A stretch of DNA of 64,000 nt from an uncultured bacterium (GTDB taxonomy: Bacteria > Bipolaricaulota > Bipolaricaulia > UBA7950 > UBA9294). The stretch lies in contig CAIOGO010000010.1 of NCBI GenBank assembly GCA_903857865.1, positions 1-64,000 on the forward strand, written 5' to 3'. The notes beneath the pieces were generated by a model. It did no database searches, was not told where the DNA came from, and was given only the letters and a program-made list of their open reading frames with translations. Of this stretch, positions 42,538 through 51,557 are shown piece after piece; positions within the stretch are counted from its first letter, which is position 1, and each line of letters starts with the position of its first letter. Position numbers and translations under genes: made by a program.

Positions 42538-44571
42538 ATGCCCGCCGCACACGAGTCGCTTCCCGATGCTCTGCCGGCCTCACGCAAGACCGCCCGAATC
42601 GGGAGCAGCAGCGGCTCCCCGCAAGTCATGGAAACGGCCTGTCGATACAGCTCGGGCCTGCAGCGTCGGCTTCTTGCGTTCGGTATTCTCGCGCTGTCGA
42701 GCGTCTTCCTCATCGTCGGCATCGGGTCTGCGGCCCCGTTTCGTGCGACTCGTGCCGCCCTCAATCCCGAGTTCGTCGCGTACCAAGAAGCGGTCGAAAG
42801 CATGGCTCTGCCTCGCGCCGCCACGGAGGACGGACACGGGCTCGGCCTCGTTCCCAGCCCCGTCAACCTCAGCCACATGACCGGCCTATCGGTTGTAGGG
42901 TTGGAGTCGAAGGGACCGCTGGGGTTCGCCGCCCAATACGACCTGCGAACGCTGGGAAGACTGACCGCCGTGCGCGACCAGGGTGCGTGCGGCTCGTGCT
43001 GGAGCTTCGCAGCCATGAGCTCGCTTGAGTCTTGGATGCTCACGACGCCGGTCGAGACCTGGAACTTCTCTGAGAACAACCTCAAGGAATGCCACGGCTT
43101 CGACTGGAGCCCGTGCGATGGCGGAAACAGCACCATCGCCATGGCGTACTTCGCGAGGCAGAGCGGCCCGATCAGCGAAGCCGATGACCCGTATCGCGAC
43201 TACGTCGTCGGCTGCACGTCCGGCCTCACCGTGCGCAAGACCGTACGCGACGTGCTCCTGCCGCCAGACCGCGGCGGCTCGCTCGACAACGACACGATCA
43301 AGCAAGCCGTGATCACCTACGGCGCCATTGCCACCGACCTCTACTGGACCTCGGCGTCCTACTCGGCCACAAACCATTCCTTCTACTACTCGGGCAGCTC
43401 CGGAGCGAACCATGCCGTGGCCATCGTCGGCTGGAACGACACCTACAGCCGGACCCTGTTCACATCCGCGCCGCCGGGCGACGGGGCGTGGATTGCCCGC
43501 AACAGTTGGGGCACAGGCTGGGGAGAAGGCGGCTACTTCTACATCTCCTACTACGACACGAGAGCCGGGAGCGGAAACGCCGCATTCATCAACGCCGTCA
43601 ACCCAGTCACTTCCACCGTGTATCAATACGACCCCCTCGGCTGGGTCACCAACTGGGGCTACGACTCGACCATCGCGTGGGGCGCCAACGTCTTCACCGC
43701 AACGTCGAATGGTTCGATCACGTCCGTCGGAACCTACGCCTCGACCGTAAGCACGAGCTATCAGATTCAGATCAGAAGCAGCCTCAACGGAACCGTCTTG
43801 GCGACAAAGACCGGCGTCTGGCCGTTCGCCGGCTACCACACGGTCGACCTGGACACGCCTGTGGCCGTTACGTCCGGCCAGACGTTCGTCGTCGTCGTGC
43901 GCTATACCACGCCAGGCTACAACTACCCCATCCCGGCAGAGTGCTACGAAGCTGGTTACTCGAGCGGGGCAACCGCAAGTGCCGGTCAGAGCTACATCAG
44001 CTCCGACGGGAACTCGTGGACGGACATCGTGACTGCGTGGTGGGGCGACGCGACGTGCAACGTGTGTATCAAGGCCATCGTCGCCGAGCAGCCGGCGGCT
44101 GTGGCCTTCAGCGTCACCGGGACGGGAGACGTTCATGCGGGAGGAGCGCTCTACGGCAGCGCCTTCCTCGCGGGTTCAGCAGACGTCGCGGAGTGGGTCT
44201 CGGTGTCTGAGCCGGTGGAGGCGGGCGATGTCCTGGAGTTCGATCCGGCGCATCCGGGGCAGTATCGCAAGTCGAACGGAGCCTGCTCGGTTCTTGTAGC
44301 CGGCGTCGTCTCGCAATCGCCGGGAATCACCCTCGGAACGGGTCTCGAGAGCGAGGGGCGTGCCCTGCTCGCACTCGCCGGGATGGTGCCGGTGAAGGTG
44401 ACGGATGAAGGCGGACCCATCGTGGCGGGAGACCTTCTCGTCGCGTCGTCGACTCCAGGGTACGCGATGCGATGGGATCCAGGAAGCGCGGAGCCCTGCG
44501 GGCTCGTTGGGAAGGCGCTCCTAGGGATGTCCGACGCCAACGGAGTGATCCTGGCGATCCTGATGAAGTAG
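42538..44571 (+). CDS. Secreted papain-like (C1A) cysteine protease with lectin-like and tail-fibre-like domains
   Basis: 677 aa from this start. TM/signal LLAFGILALSSVFLIVGIGS (about 45-64), then a C1A domain: Cys154 in DQGACGSCWSFAA, His in NHAVAIVGWND, Asn in ARNSWGTGWGEGG. There is no long propeptide typical of eukaryotic papains. A beta-rich lectin-like domain follows (about 320-490), then a C-terminal domain beginning GDVHAGGALYGSAFLAGSAD that recurs in the next gene. The start has AAGGAGAG upstream and a TATACT box lies at 42489; an ATG 30 codons later (42628) would give a shorter signal peptide. It is probably exported and surface-associated. Confidence 0.8.
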   Translation: MPAAHESLPDALPASRKTARIGSSSGSPQVMETACRYSSGLQRRLLAFGILALSSVFLIVGIGSAAPFRATRAALNPEFVAYQEAVESMALPRAATEDGHGLGLVPSPVNLSHMTGLSVVGLESKGPLGFAAQYDLRTLGRLTAVRDQGACGSCWSFAAMSSLESWMLTTPVETWNFSENNLKECHGFDWSPCDGGNSTIAMAYFARQSGPISEADDPYRDYVVGCTSGLTVRKTVRDVLLPPDRGGSLDNDTIKQAVITYGAIATDLYWTSASYSATNHSFYYSGSSGANHAVAIVGWNDTYSRTLFTSAPPGDGAWIARNSWGTGWGEGGYFYISYYDTRAGSGNAAFINAVNPVTSTVYQYDPLGWVTNWGYDSTIAWGANVFTATSNGSITSVGTYASTVSTSYQIQIRSSLNGTVLATKTGVWPFAGYHTVDLDTPVAVTSGQTFVVVVRYTTPGYNYPIPAECYEAGYSSGATASAGQSYISSDGNSWTDIVTAWWGDATCNVCIKAIVAEQPAAVAFSVTGTGDVHAGGALYGSAFLAGSADVAEWVSVSEPVEAGDVLEFDPAHPGQYRKSNGACSVLVAGVVSQSPGITLGTGLESEGRALLALAGMVPVKVTDEGGPIVAGDLLVASSTPGYAMRWDPGSAEPCGLVGKALLGMSDANGVILAILMK

Positions 44572-44615
44572 CCGGTTGAGGCAGAGAAGCGCTGTGGAGG
44601 CATGAGGAGGCAGCG

Positions 44616-46049
44616 ATGCGGCGGATTGTGCGTAGTTGGCGCATCTGGGGAGTGGTTCTGGCGGTAGCGGCCGTGGTCGCGGCAGTCCTCATCTCGCTCA
44701 TGGTGTGGGGAGCGCAGAAGGACGGCGCTCTTACGGCAACGGCCTATTCTGATGTGGTTCGCTTTGAGGTGGAAGCCTCCGCCGCGGAGCTGCAGATTCG
44801 AATCTACGACCTCTCAAGTCACCTGCTGTGGGACTCGGGTGCAGAGGCGGGACGGGTTGTCGATTGGGACCGGACGACGGAGGGGGGGGAGCGGCTGGCG
44901 TACGGAGCCTATCTCTACCGAGCGGTGGCTCGGGGCATCGGTGGGACGACGTTGCTCGACACGACCGGGAAGCTCTGGCTGTTGCCTGGAGACGAGGTGA
45001 GGCTCACGCCGGCACCCGAAAGAGCGGCACCCGTGGGACTCGAGCCGGCGCCTGCGCCCTCCCAGGATCCTCCCGCCAGCCCAAAGAGCTTCAGTGCGGC
45101 AAACTGGTACGTCAGCGGCAGACTCGGGGTCGGAACGGACACGCCCACCTACGATGTTGATGTATCCAGGAATCTCGACGGTGGAGCGCGTATGTGCATC
45201 CAAAATCCAAACACGGGAGCCACCGGCTTCGCAGACTTGATCGTAACCACGGGAGCAGGCAACGGTTTCGCGGTCCAGAAGTTCGGCTCCGGATTCAGCG
45301 CAATCACGTGGTCTGGGATGTCCGTTGCGAACTGGGCGAGATTCCGCAGCGACTCAACAGTCGCCGGGCTAATCTTCACCACCGGCGGAGCGAGCCCGCT
45401 AGTCTTCGGCACCTCCGACGTCGAGCGGATGCGGGTCGCTCCTTCGGGAAACGTCGGGATTGGCACGAGCAACCCCACAGACAAGCTCACGATCGAGGGA
45501 GCGACGGGGAACCTCATCGCCTGCTACCCCAACGCCGCTCGAACAGCCGGCAGTGCGGTATTCCGAGTGGAGAACGATGGAGACACGTACGCCGACGGAT
45601 CCGTGTACGCCAGCGAGTTTGTCATCGCCGGCGGCGGCGCCGATGTGGCGGAGCGCATCAACGTGAGCGAGTGGGTAGACGCGGGCTGCGTGGTAGAGAT
45701 CGACCCAGAGCACCCCGGCTTCTTCCGCAAGACGACTTCGCCGTACAGCACAAGGGTCGCGGGCATCATCTCGACCTCCCCAGGTGTTGTTCTTGGGAAC
45801 AGCCCCGGCGGAACGCGAAACAAGTGGGATGACGCTCGACCCGTACTAGCCATCGCCGGGCGAGTTCCCGTGAAGGTCACGACAGAGAACGGACCCATCG
45901 CGGTAGGGGATCTCCTTGTGTCGTCCTCGGTGCCGGGCGTCGCCATGAAGGGCGATCCCGCTGTCTCGGTCGGCCGTGTTGTCGGCAAGGCCATGGAGCC
46001 GCTCCGCGAGGGAGTGGCGACGATCACGGCGCAGGTAATGCTTCGGTAG
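44616..46049 (+). CDS. Secreted tail-fibre-like surface protein sharing its C-terminus with the protease
   Basis: 477 aa. N-terminal anchor (IWGVVLAVAAVVAAVLISLM), then a FlgD-Ig-like beta domain (IRIYDLSSHLLWDSGAEAGR, GAYLYRAVARG), and a region with GVGTDTPTYDVDV- and NVGIGTSNPTDKLTI-type repeats typical of phage tail fibres. The C-terminal about 140 residues (from DGSVYASEFVIAGGGADVAE) align with the end of the upstream protease: GRVPVKVTTENGPIAVGDLL versus GMVPVKVTDEGGPIVAGDLL. The two proteins may assemble through this domain. The function is unknown. Confidence 0.8.
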   Translation: MRRIVRSWRIWGVVLAVAAVVAAVLISLMVWGAQKDGALTATAYSDVVRFEVEASAAELQIRIYDLSSHLLWDSGAEAGRVVDWDRTTEGGERLAYGAYLYRAVARGIGGTTLLDTTGKLWLLPGDEVRLTPAPERAAPVGLEPAPAPSQDPPASPKSFSAANWYVSGRLGVGTDTPTYDVDVSRNLDGGARMCIQNPNTGATGFADLIVTTGAGNGFAVQKFGSGFSAITWSGMSVANWARFRSDSTVAGLIFTTGGASPLVFGTSDVERMRVAPSGNVGIGTSNPTDKLTIEGATGNLIACYPNAARTAGSAVFRVENDGDTYADGSVYASEFVIAGGGADVAERINVSEWVDAGCVVEIDPEHPGFFRKTTSPYSTRVAGIISTSPGVVLGNSPGGTRNKWDDARPVLAIAGRVPVKVTTENGPIAVGDLLVSSSVPGVAMKGDPAVSVGRVVGKAMEPLREGVATITAQVMLR

Positions 46050-46066
46050 GCCGTCGTCGCGGCCTA
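46047..46066 (+). terminator. Hairpin at the 3' end of the tail-fibre-like gene
   Basis: TAGGCCG and CGGCCTA form a perfect seven-base stem around a six-base loop, including the stop codon. There is no U-run, so termination would be weak or Rho-assisted. Confidence 0.4.
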
Positions 46067-46216
46067 TGGTCACGCGGCGCTAGCCCCCCGCAGTCCGGCG
46101 TCAGCCGTGATGCATTCCTGGTCACGTACCGTGCAGCCCCGCCGGCTGACTAGATAGCAGCGTGTGCGAGTGACGGCGCAAGTTGACGCTCAATGCGCCA
46201 CTTGGTTGGAGTGTGC

Positions 46217-46244
46217 TTGACGGCCGGCCGGCGAGCTGTATTCT
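46217..46244 (+). promoter_or_regulatory. Promoter of the pseudaminic-acid operon
   Basis: TTGACG (46217-46222), a 16-nt spacer and TATTCT (46239-46244), with a predicted start near 46252, about 50 bases before pseB. A second TTGACG at 46183 has no matching -10. Confidence 0.65.
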
Positions 46245-46301
46245 TGCATGGGGTTCTGAGGCGCCGGTTCGGCCGATGCCTTGAGGAGAGGACGTGAGAT
46301 C

Positions 46302-47285
46302 GTGATCGAGGGCAAGACAATTCTGGTCACCGGGGGCACGGGATCGTTCGGGCGGAAGTTCACCGAGATCCTCTTGCGCGAGCACAAGCCGCTGGCCGTG
46401 CGCGTCTTCTCGCGCGGAGAGCTGCTCCAGCTGCAGATGCAGGAGCAGTTCCCCCGTGAGACGCGAATCCGTTACTTCATCGGCGATGTCCGAGACCGGG
46501 ACCGACTCTACCGAGCGATGAACGGAGTCGATATCGTCGTCCACGCCGCAGCCCTCAAGCAGGTGCCCGCATGCGAGTACAACCCGATCGAGGCCGTGCG
46601 CACCAACATCGATGGGGCCATCAACGTGATCGATGCCGCCCTCGACAACGGAGTGGAGAAGGTCGTGGCCCTGAGCACCGACAAGGCGGTCCATCCGGTG
46701 AACCTCTACGGTGCTACGAAGCTTGTCGCCGAAAGGCTGTTCGTTCAGGCCAACGCCTACCGCGGCAAGCGAAGAACTCTCTTCAGCGTCGTGAGGTACG
46801 GGAACGTTGTTGCGAGTCGGGGCAGCGTGATCCCTCTCTTTCTCAGGCAACGGGAGACGGGAACGCTCACCATCACGGATCCGCGAATGACGCGATTCTG
46901 GATCACTCTCGAAGAAGGGACTCAGCTCGTACTTGAGTGCCTGGAACAGATGTCCGGAGGCGAGATCCTTGTGCCCAAGCTGCCGAGCATGACCGTTGTA
47001 GATCTGGCGGCGGCCATCGCACCTGACGCCACGTTGAATGTGACTGGAATCCGGCCTGGAGAGAAGCTGCACGAGGTCCTGATCACGGAGGACGAGGCGC
47101 GTCACGCAAGGGAATGTGACCGGTTCTTCGTGATTGAGCCTGAGCATCAGTTCTGGAACTCCGCCGCCTGGGAGGCGGGAACTTCGCTTCCGGAGGGGTT
47201 CAGCTACCAGAGCGACACGAATCCCCAGAAGCTTGCGCCGGAGGAGCTCAGAACCACATTGCTCAGGATGGGCTACGCCCTATGA
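46302..47285 (+). CDS. pseB: UDP-GlcNAc 4,6-dehydratase (inverting), PseB-like
   Basis: 327 aa extended SDR. The NAD site is ILVTGGTGSFGRKFTEILLR. HAAALKQVPACEYNPIEAVR, then STDKAVHPVNLYGATKLVAE, is the PseB/CapD signature with its Lys-x4-5-Tyr-x3-Lys arrangement. It starts the pathway to pseudaminic acid by converting UDP-GlcNAc to the 4-keto-6-deoxy-L-arabino sugar. The start is a GTG with GGAGAGG upstream; the exact codon is uncertain. It overlaps pseC by ATGA and heads a long operon. Confidence 0.92.
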   Translation: MIEGKTILVTGGTGSFGRKFTEILLREHKPLAVRVFSRGELLQLQMQEQFPRETRIRYFIGDVRDRDRLYRAMNGVDIVVHAAALKQVPACEYNPIEAVRTNIDGAINVIDAALDNGVEKVVALSTDKAVHPVNLYGATKLVAERLFVQANAYRGKRRTLFSVVRYGNVVASRGSVIPLFLRQRETGTLTITDPRMTRFWITLEEGTQLVLECLEQMSGGEILVPKLPSMTVVDLAAAIAPDATLNVTGIRPGEKLHEVLITEDEARHARECDRFFVIEPEHQFWNSAAWEAGTSLPEGFSYQSDTNPQKLAPEELRTTLLRMGYAL

Positions 47286-48496
47286 GTGGCAAGGGCGTGT
47301 CGCAGCGAGAGCTCCTGGCGATTGACGGGGGAGTCCCGGTGCGGGCGGCGATGCTGCCGTACGGCCACCAGTGGATCACAGACGAAGACGTAGCCGCGGT
47401 CGTTGAGGCGCTCACGTCGGATTGGCTGACAACGGGACCCAAAGTCGCCCAATTTGAAGAGGCGTTTGCCCGGCGCGTCGGAGCACGCGAGGCCGTCGCC
47501 GTGTGCAACGGCACTGCGGCGCTCCACGCTGCGATGTACGCTGCCGGGGTCGGCCCAGGAGATGAGGTCATCGTCCCCGCGATGACCTTCGCCGCAAGTG
47601 CAAATGCCGCAGTGTTCCTCGGCGCGACGCCCGTCTTCGTCGATGTCCAACCGGATACGCTCCTTATCGATCCCGTCGCCGCCGAACGGGCATTCAGCCC
47701 TCGCACCAAAGCCATGCTGGCCGTCGACTATGCCGGACACCCGTGCGACTACGACGCACTGCACTCCATCGTAGACCGGCATGGGGCTCCTCTCATCGCC
47801 GACGCATGCCATGCCGTCGGCGGTACCTACAAAGGTATCCCCGTGGGCACCCTGGCTGCCATGAACTGCTTCAGTTTTCACCCGGTAAAGCATGTCACCA
47901 CAGGAGAGGGTGGCGTTGTGACGACAGATGACTCCGCCGCGGCCTCCCGAATGCGCGCCTTCCGGAACCATGGGATCACGTCAGACCATCGACAGCGCGA
48001 GGCTTGCGGTTCGTGGTTCTACGAGATGGTCGACCTCGGGTACAACTACCGCCTCACAGACCTCCAGTGCGCTCTCGGTCTGAGTCAGCTTCGGAGACTT
48101 CCGGAGTGGCTCGCGCGCCGCCGGCAGATTGCGGCCCGGTACGATGGCGCCTTCACCCAGCTGCCAGGTATCCGGCCGCTTGCCGTGCGCGACGGTGTGG
48201 CGCACGCCTATCACCTGTACGTTGTCCAGCTCGACCTGGCACAGCTCAGTGTGTCGCGAGCACAGGTCTTCTCTGCGCTCCGCGCAGAGGGAATCGGCGT
48301 CAACGTCCACTACATCCCGGTTCATCTCCATCCCTTCTATCGAACCCGTTTCGGGACGGGCCCTGGACTCTGCCCGGTCGCGGAGGCCGCGTACGAGAGG
48401 ATCCTGTCCTTACCGATCTTCCCGAGGATGACGGACCGGGACGCGAACGACGTGGTGTCCGCACTCACGAAAGTCCTAGGAGCCTACGCACGATGA
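47282..48496 (+). CDS. pseC: UDP-4-amino-4,6-dideoxy-AltNAc aminotransferase, PseC-like
   Basis: 404 aa DegT/DnrJ/EryC1 PLP aminotransferase. The PLP lysine is in CFSFHPVKHVTTGEGG; the substrate loop includes NYRLTDLQCALGLSQL, and VHLHPFYRTRFG is characteristic of PseC. It aminates the PseB product at C4. Translationally coupled on both sides (ATGA overlaps with pseB and the next gene). Confidence 0.92.
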   Translation: MSGKGVSQRELLAIDGGVPVRAAMLPYGHQWITDEDVAAVVEALTSDWLTTGPKVAQFEEAFARRVGAREAVAVCNGTAALHAAMYAAGVGPGDEVIVPAMTFAASANAAVFLGATPVFVDVQPDTLLIDPVAAERAFSPRTKAMLAVDYAGHPCDYDALHSIVDRHGAPLIADACHAVGGTYKGIPVGTLAAMNCFSFHPVKHVTTGEGGVVTTDDSAAASRMRAFRNHGITSDHRQREACGSWFYEMVDLGYNYRLTDLQCALGLSQLRRLPEWLARRRQIAARYDGAFTQLPGIRPLAVRDGVAHAYHLYVVQLDLAQLSVSRAQVFSALRAEGIGVNVHYIPVHLHPFYRTRFGTGPGLCPVAEAAYERILSLPIFPRMTDRDANDVVSALTKVLGAYAR

Positions 48497-49221
48497 GAGT
48501 CGTGGCGATCATTCAGGCACGAATGGGCAGCACGCGCCTTCCGGGCAAGGTGCTAATGGACTTGGGCGGCGAACCGATTCTCGTGCGCTGCGCGAACCGC
48601 GTGGCTCGCGCTAGCTTGGTGGATGAGGTCGTCATTGCGACTACCGACAATCCCGCGGACAACGCCATCGCAGCCGTATCCAGCGCTCGGGGCTGGGGTT
48701 GTTTCCGCGGCAGCGAGAGCGATGTGCTGGACCGCTACTATCGCGCTGCCTGCAACTTCGAGGCTGATGTCGTTGTACGCATCACGTCGGACTGCCCGTT
48801 CATCGACACCGAGGTTGTTGACCGGGTAGTGGGGGAGTACCTCGCCCGAACATCCGACCTCGACTATGTCTGCAACACACTTCCCCGTCGCACCTTCCCC
48901 CGTGGACTCGACACGGAGGTCCTTCCGTTCGGTGTGCTCGGCCGCGCCTGGCAAGAGGATCGCGACCCCAAGCGGCGCGAGCATGTAACCCCATACATCT
49001 GGCAGCATCCCGACAAGTTCCGGATTCACGGTGTCGTGAGCGAGATTGACTGCTCAGCCATGCGATGGACCGTTGACACGCCTGAGGATTTGGCGTTTGT
49101 GCGCCGCTTGTTCATGCACTTCGGGCAGGATGCTTTCGCGTGGCGGGATGCCGTGGACGTGCTTAGATGTCATCCAGATTGGCTTGAGATCAACAGCCAC
49201 ATCCAACAGAAGGCGATCTAG
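48493..49221 (+). CDS. pseF: CMP-pseudaminic acid cytidylyltransferase, PseF/SpsF-like
   Basis: 242 aa CTP-transferase-type protein: AIIQARMGSTRLPGKVLMDL is the nucleotide-binding loop, followed by ATTDNPADNAIAAV and RITSDCPFIDTEVVDRV. This is the SpsF-type rather than the NeuA-type cytidylyltransferase, as found in Bacillus-like pseudaminic acid loci. It activates the final sugar with CTP. An ATGA overlap couples it to pseC, and pseG starts on the base after its stop. Confidence 0.85.
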   Translation: MRVVAIIQARMGSTRLPGKVLMDLGGEPILVRCANRVARASLVDEVVIATTDNPADNAIAAVSSARGWGCFRGSESDVLDRYYRAACNFEADVVVRITSDCPFIDTEVVDRVVGEYLARTSDLDYVCNTLPRRTFPRGLDTEVLPFGVLGRAWQEDRDPKRREHVTPYIWQHPDKFRIHGVVSEIDCSAMRWTVDTPEDLAFVRRLFMHFGQDAFAWRDAVDVLRCHPDWLEINSHIQQKAI

Positions 49222-50286
49222 GTGGAGGAGTCTCGCGGGAGACGGCTACTCATCCGCGCCGATGCAACGGAAGACATGGGCACGGGGCACTTGATGCGTT
49301 GCCTGGCCCTAGCGCAGGCGTGGCAGGATCGCGGCGGCACAGCCGCGTTCATTACTGCATGTGAGAGTGAGCAGCTCCGAGCTCGCCTTGTGCGAGAAGG
49401 ATTCCTCGTGATCCCGATCGAGCGGCCGCATCCGGACCCAGCCGATTGGCAGATCACTTCCGGGACATTGGAGGAGCACCCAGGTGCGTGGGTCGTTCTC
49501 GACGGATACCACTTCGACTCCCCGTACCAGCGCCAAATCAAGGACTCAGGCCACCCGCTTCTCGCCATCGACGACATGGCTCACCTCCGCCAATACTTCG
49601 CCGACGTTATCCTGAATCAGAACCTTCACGCCTCAGATCTGCGGTACGTCTGCCCAAGTCACACGCGAGTGTTTCTGGGCGTGCAGTACGCCGTTCTTCG
49701 CCGGGAGTTCCTTGAATGGCGCACCTGGAAGCGGAAGATGCCAAGGGTTGCGCGCAGACTGCTAGTCACGATAGGCGGTGGCGACCCGGACAATGTCACT
49801 CTGAAAGTGATGCACGCGCTCAACGAAGTCAGCGCGGCGCTGGAAGCAGTTGTCGTGGTTGGCCCAGCCAATCCGCACTACGATGCCCTGGAGAGCGCCG
49901 TGCGGGACTCCCGTCAGGCAATCAGCTTGGTGCTCAATTCATCTGACATGCCCAAGCTCATGGCGTGGGCGGACATAGCGGTGTCTGCAGCGGGTAGCAC
50001 GTGTTGGGAACTTGCGTTCATGGGATTGCCAGCTCTTCTGCTCAGCGTAGCTGAGAACCAACAGAGAACAGCAAGAGCCCTTGCAGCTGAACGAGCTGCT
50101 ATTGTGTTGGGGACCGACTCGGCACTTACGGTGAGGGAAATCGTATGTCAACTGGAGATGCTTGTTAACAGCCCACGTGAGCGCATGGTGCTGTGCCGGC
50201 ATGCTCGGCGACTTGGGGTGGGGGCAAAAGCCGCCAGCATCCTGAGGACACTGTACCCGTCGCCCGTTGCGGAGGTAAGAGAGTGA
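49222..50286 (+). CDS. pseG: UDP-2,4-diacetamido-trideoxy-altrose hydrolase, PseG-like
   Basis: 354 aa GT-B-fold hydrolase. The catalytic His is in MGTGHLMRCLALAQAWQDRG; VVLDGYHFDSPYQR and IDDMAHLRQYFADVILNQNL are strongly PseG-like. It removes UDP to give the free 6-deoxy-altrose derivative before condensation. It begins with a GTG directly after the pseF stop. Relative to Campylobacter PseG (274 aa) it has about 80 extra residues, mostly at the C-terminus. Confidence 0.9.
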   Translation: MEESRGRRLLIRADATEDMGTGHLMRCLALAQAWQDRGGTAAFITACESEQLRARLVREGFLVIPIERPHPDPADWQITSGTLEEHPGAWVVLDGYHFDSPYQRQIKDSGHPLLAIDDMAHLRQYFADVILNQNLHASDLRYVCPSHTRVFLGVQYAVLRREFLEWRTWKRKMPRVARRLLVTIGGGDPDNVTLKVMHALNEVSAALEAVVVVGPANPHYDALESAVRDSRQAISLVLNSSDMPKLMAWADIAVSAAGSTCWELAFMGLPALLLSVAENQQRTARALAAERAAIVLGTDSALTVREIVCQLEMLVNSPRERMVLCRHARRLGVGAKAASILRTLYPSPVAEVRE

Positions 50287-51020
50287 ATGCACACGCAGCC
50301 CCAGTACAGCTCTCGCGCTGGGATTCGCAGTTCTTCGGGCTTAGTGTCGCGAGATGCTTCGTCAGACAGCCCGAAGACGTGAATCCTGCCCTGCAGTGGA
50401 GTCTCGCTCACGGCGTACGCCTGCTGATCACCCGCTGCGACGCCGCGGACACAGCTGCCATTCACCAGATGGAGAGTGCTGGCTTTCTGCTGATGGACAC
50501 GTTTGTGCGCTACCGCTTTGACTTGCGGAGCAAGCCAGTACCGGCGGCAGGGGAATTGGCGGTGCGCCCCTTCCGACCCGGAGATGTATCCGCTATCAGA
50601 GAGGTAGCAGCATCTGCTTTCCAGGGCTACATCGGCCACTTTCACAGTGATCTACGACTGGACCGCGCGCGATGTGACCAGCTCTACGTAGAATGGGCAG
50701 CCAACTCTTGCCAGGAGAAGCGGTTGGCAGATGAGGTCCTGGTGGCGGAATTGGACGGTCACGTGGTTGCGTTTGCCACCCTGAAGGCCCTCACGACGAG
50801 CGTAGCGGAGGGCAGTCTGTTTGGCGTGCACGCCAACGCCCAAGGCCATGGCATCTACCGCGCGCTGATCGCACATAGCCTCGAATGGTGCAGGATCAAG
50901 GGCAAGGAAGTGATGGAGGTCGACTCCCAGGTGAACAACTACAGTGTGCAACGCGTCTGGCAACGCCTTGGATACGAGATCTATGCCTCGGGGCATACGT
51001 TCCACCGTTGGCTCAGCTAG
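50283..51020 (+). CDS. WecD/PseH-like GNAT acetyltransferase
   Basis: 245 aa. It opens LSRWDSQFFGLSVARCFVRQ, the lead motif of WecD-type (dTDP-fucosamine) acetyltransferases. The GNAT core is DVSAIREVAASAFQGYIGHF, then FGVHANAQGHGIYRALIAHS with an acetyl-CoA loop (QGHGIY) that lacks the usual Arg. Its place in the operon suggests N-acetylation of the C4 amine made by PseC, the PseH reaction. The GTG start overlaps the pseG stop by GTGA and has GGAGG upstream. Confidence 0.75.
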   Translation: MNAHAAPVQLSRWDSQFFGLSVARCFVRQPEDVNPALQWSLAHGVRLLITRCDAADTAAIHQMESAGFLLMDTFVRYRFDLRSKPVPAAGELAVRPFRPGDVSAIREVAASAFQGYIGHFHSDLRLDRARCDQLYVEWAANSCQEKRLADEVLVAELDGHVVAFATLKALTTSVAEGSLFGVHANAQGHGIYRALIAHSLEWCRIKGKEVMEVDSQVNNYSVQRVWQRLGYEIYASGHTFHRWLS

Positions 51021-51557
51021 CATCTGTGGAGTATGGTGGGGCGCTATGGCTGGCAGAAGTGGCTTTGCGGGAGACATGGCACCAGCCTCTCGAGCCCGCG
51101 CAGGACTTGAAGTACGTAGGACAAAGCGTGTGCGAACGCGGGGATGGCTGGTTCTTGTTGCGTCAGGGCGGCCATGTTTGGCAATGCCCGGCGAGGAGTG
51201 GCGCAGCCCGAGCCGTCGTGAGAGGCGACTGGGTGCCACTCGCGCAAGGATACCGTCGACGCAGATCTTCTGTCGTGACTACTGCGGGTGTATCAGGTGT
51301 TGCTGCTTTCACCATGGTGAGGCACTGTTCGGCTCTGAGCGAACAGGTACTCACCATTCGGACGGCCTTTCTATCGCCACGTGCGCGCTTGAGGACCGGA
51401 GCAAGAGGACGCCAGCGGCCAGTCGGAGCTGCCGTGGGGGCCAAGGCACTAGCAACGCCACACTGTTCCGAAGACTCGTGCAGTGACTTGAGTTGAAGCA
51501 CAACGCGATACGAAGTGGTGCCAATGGAGTCCGCCGAGAGGCAAGGAGGAGTATGCC
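51021..51557. other. 537-base gap in the operon with no intact gene
   Basis: All frames are broken or match nothing recognisable. In an operon otherwise tightly packed this stretch probably is a decayed gene. It contains the ribosome site AAGGAGGAG (51541-51549) of the next gene at its end. Confidence 0.5.
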
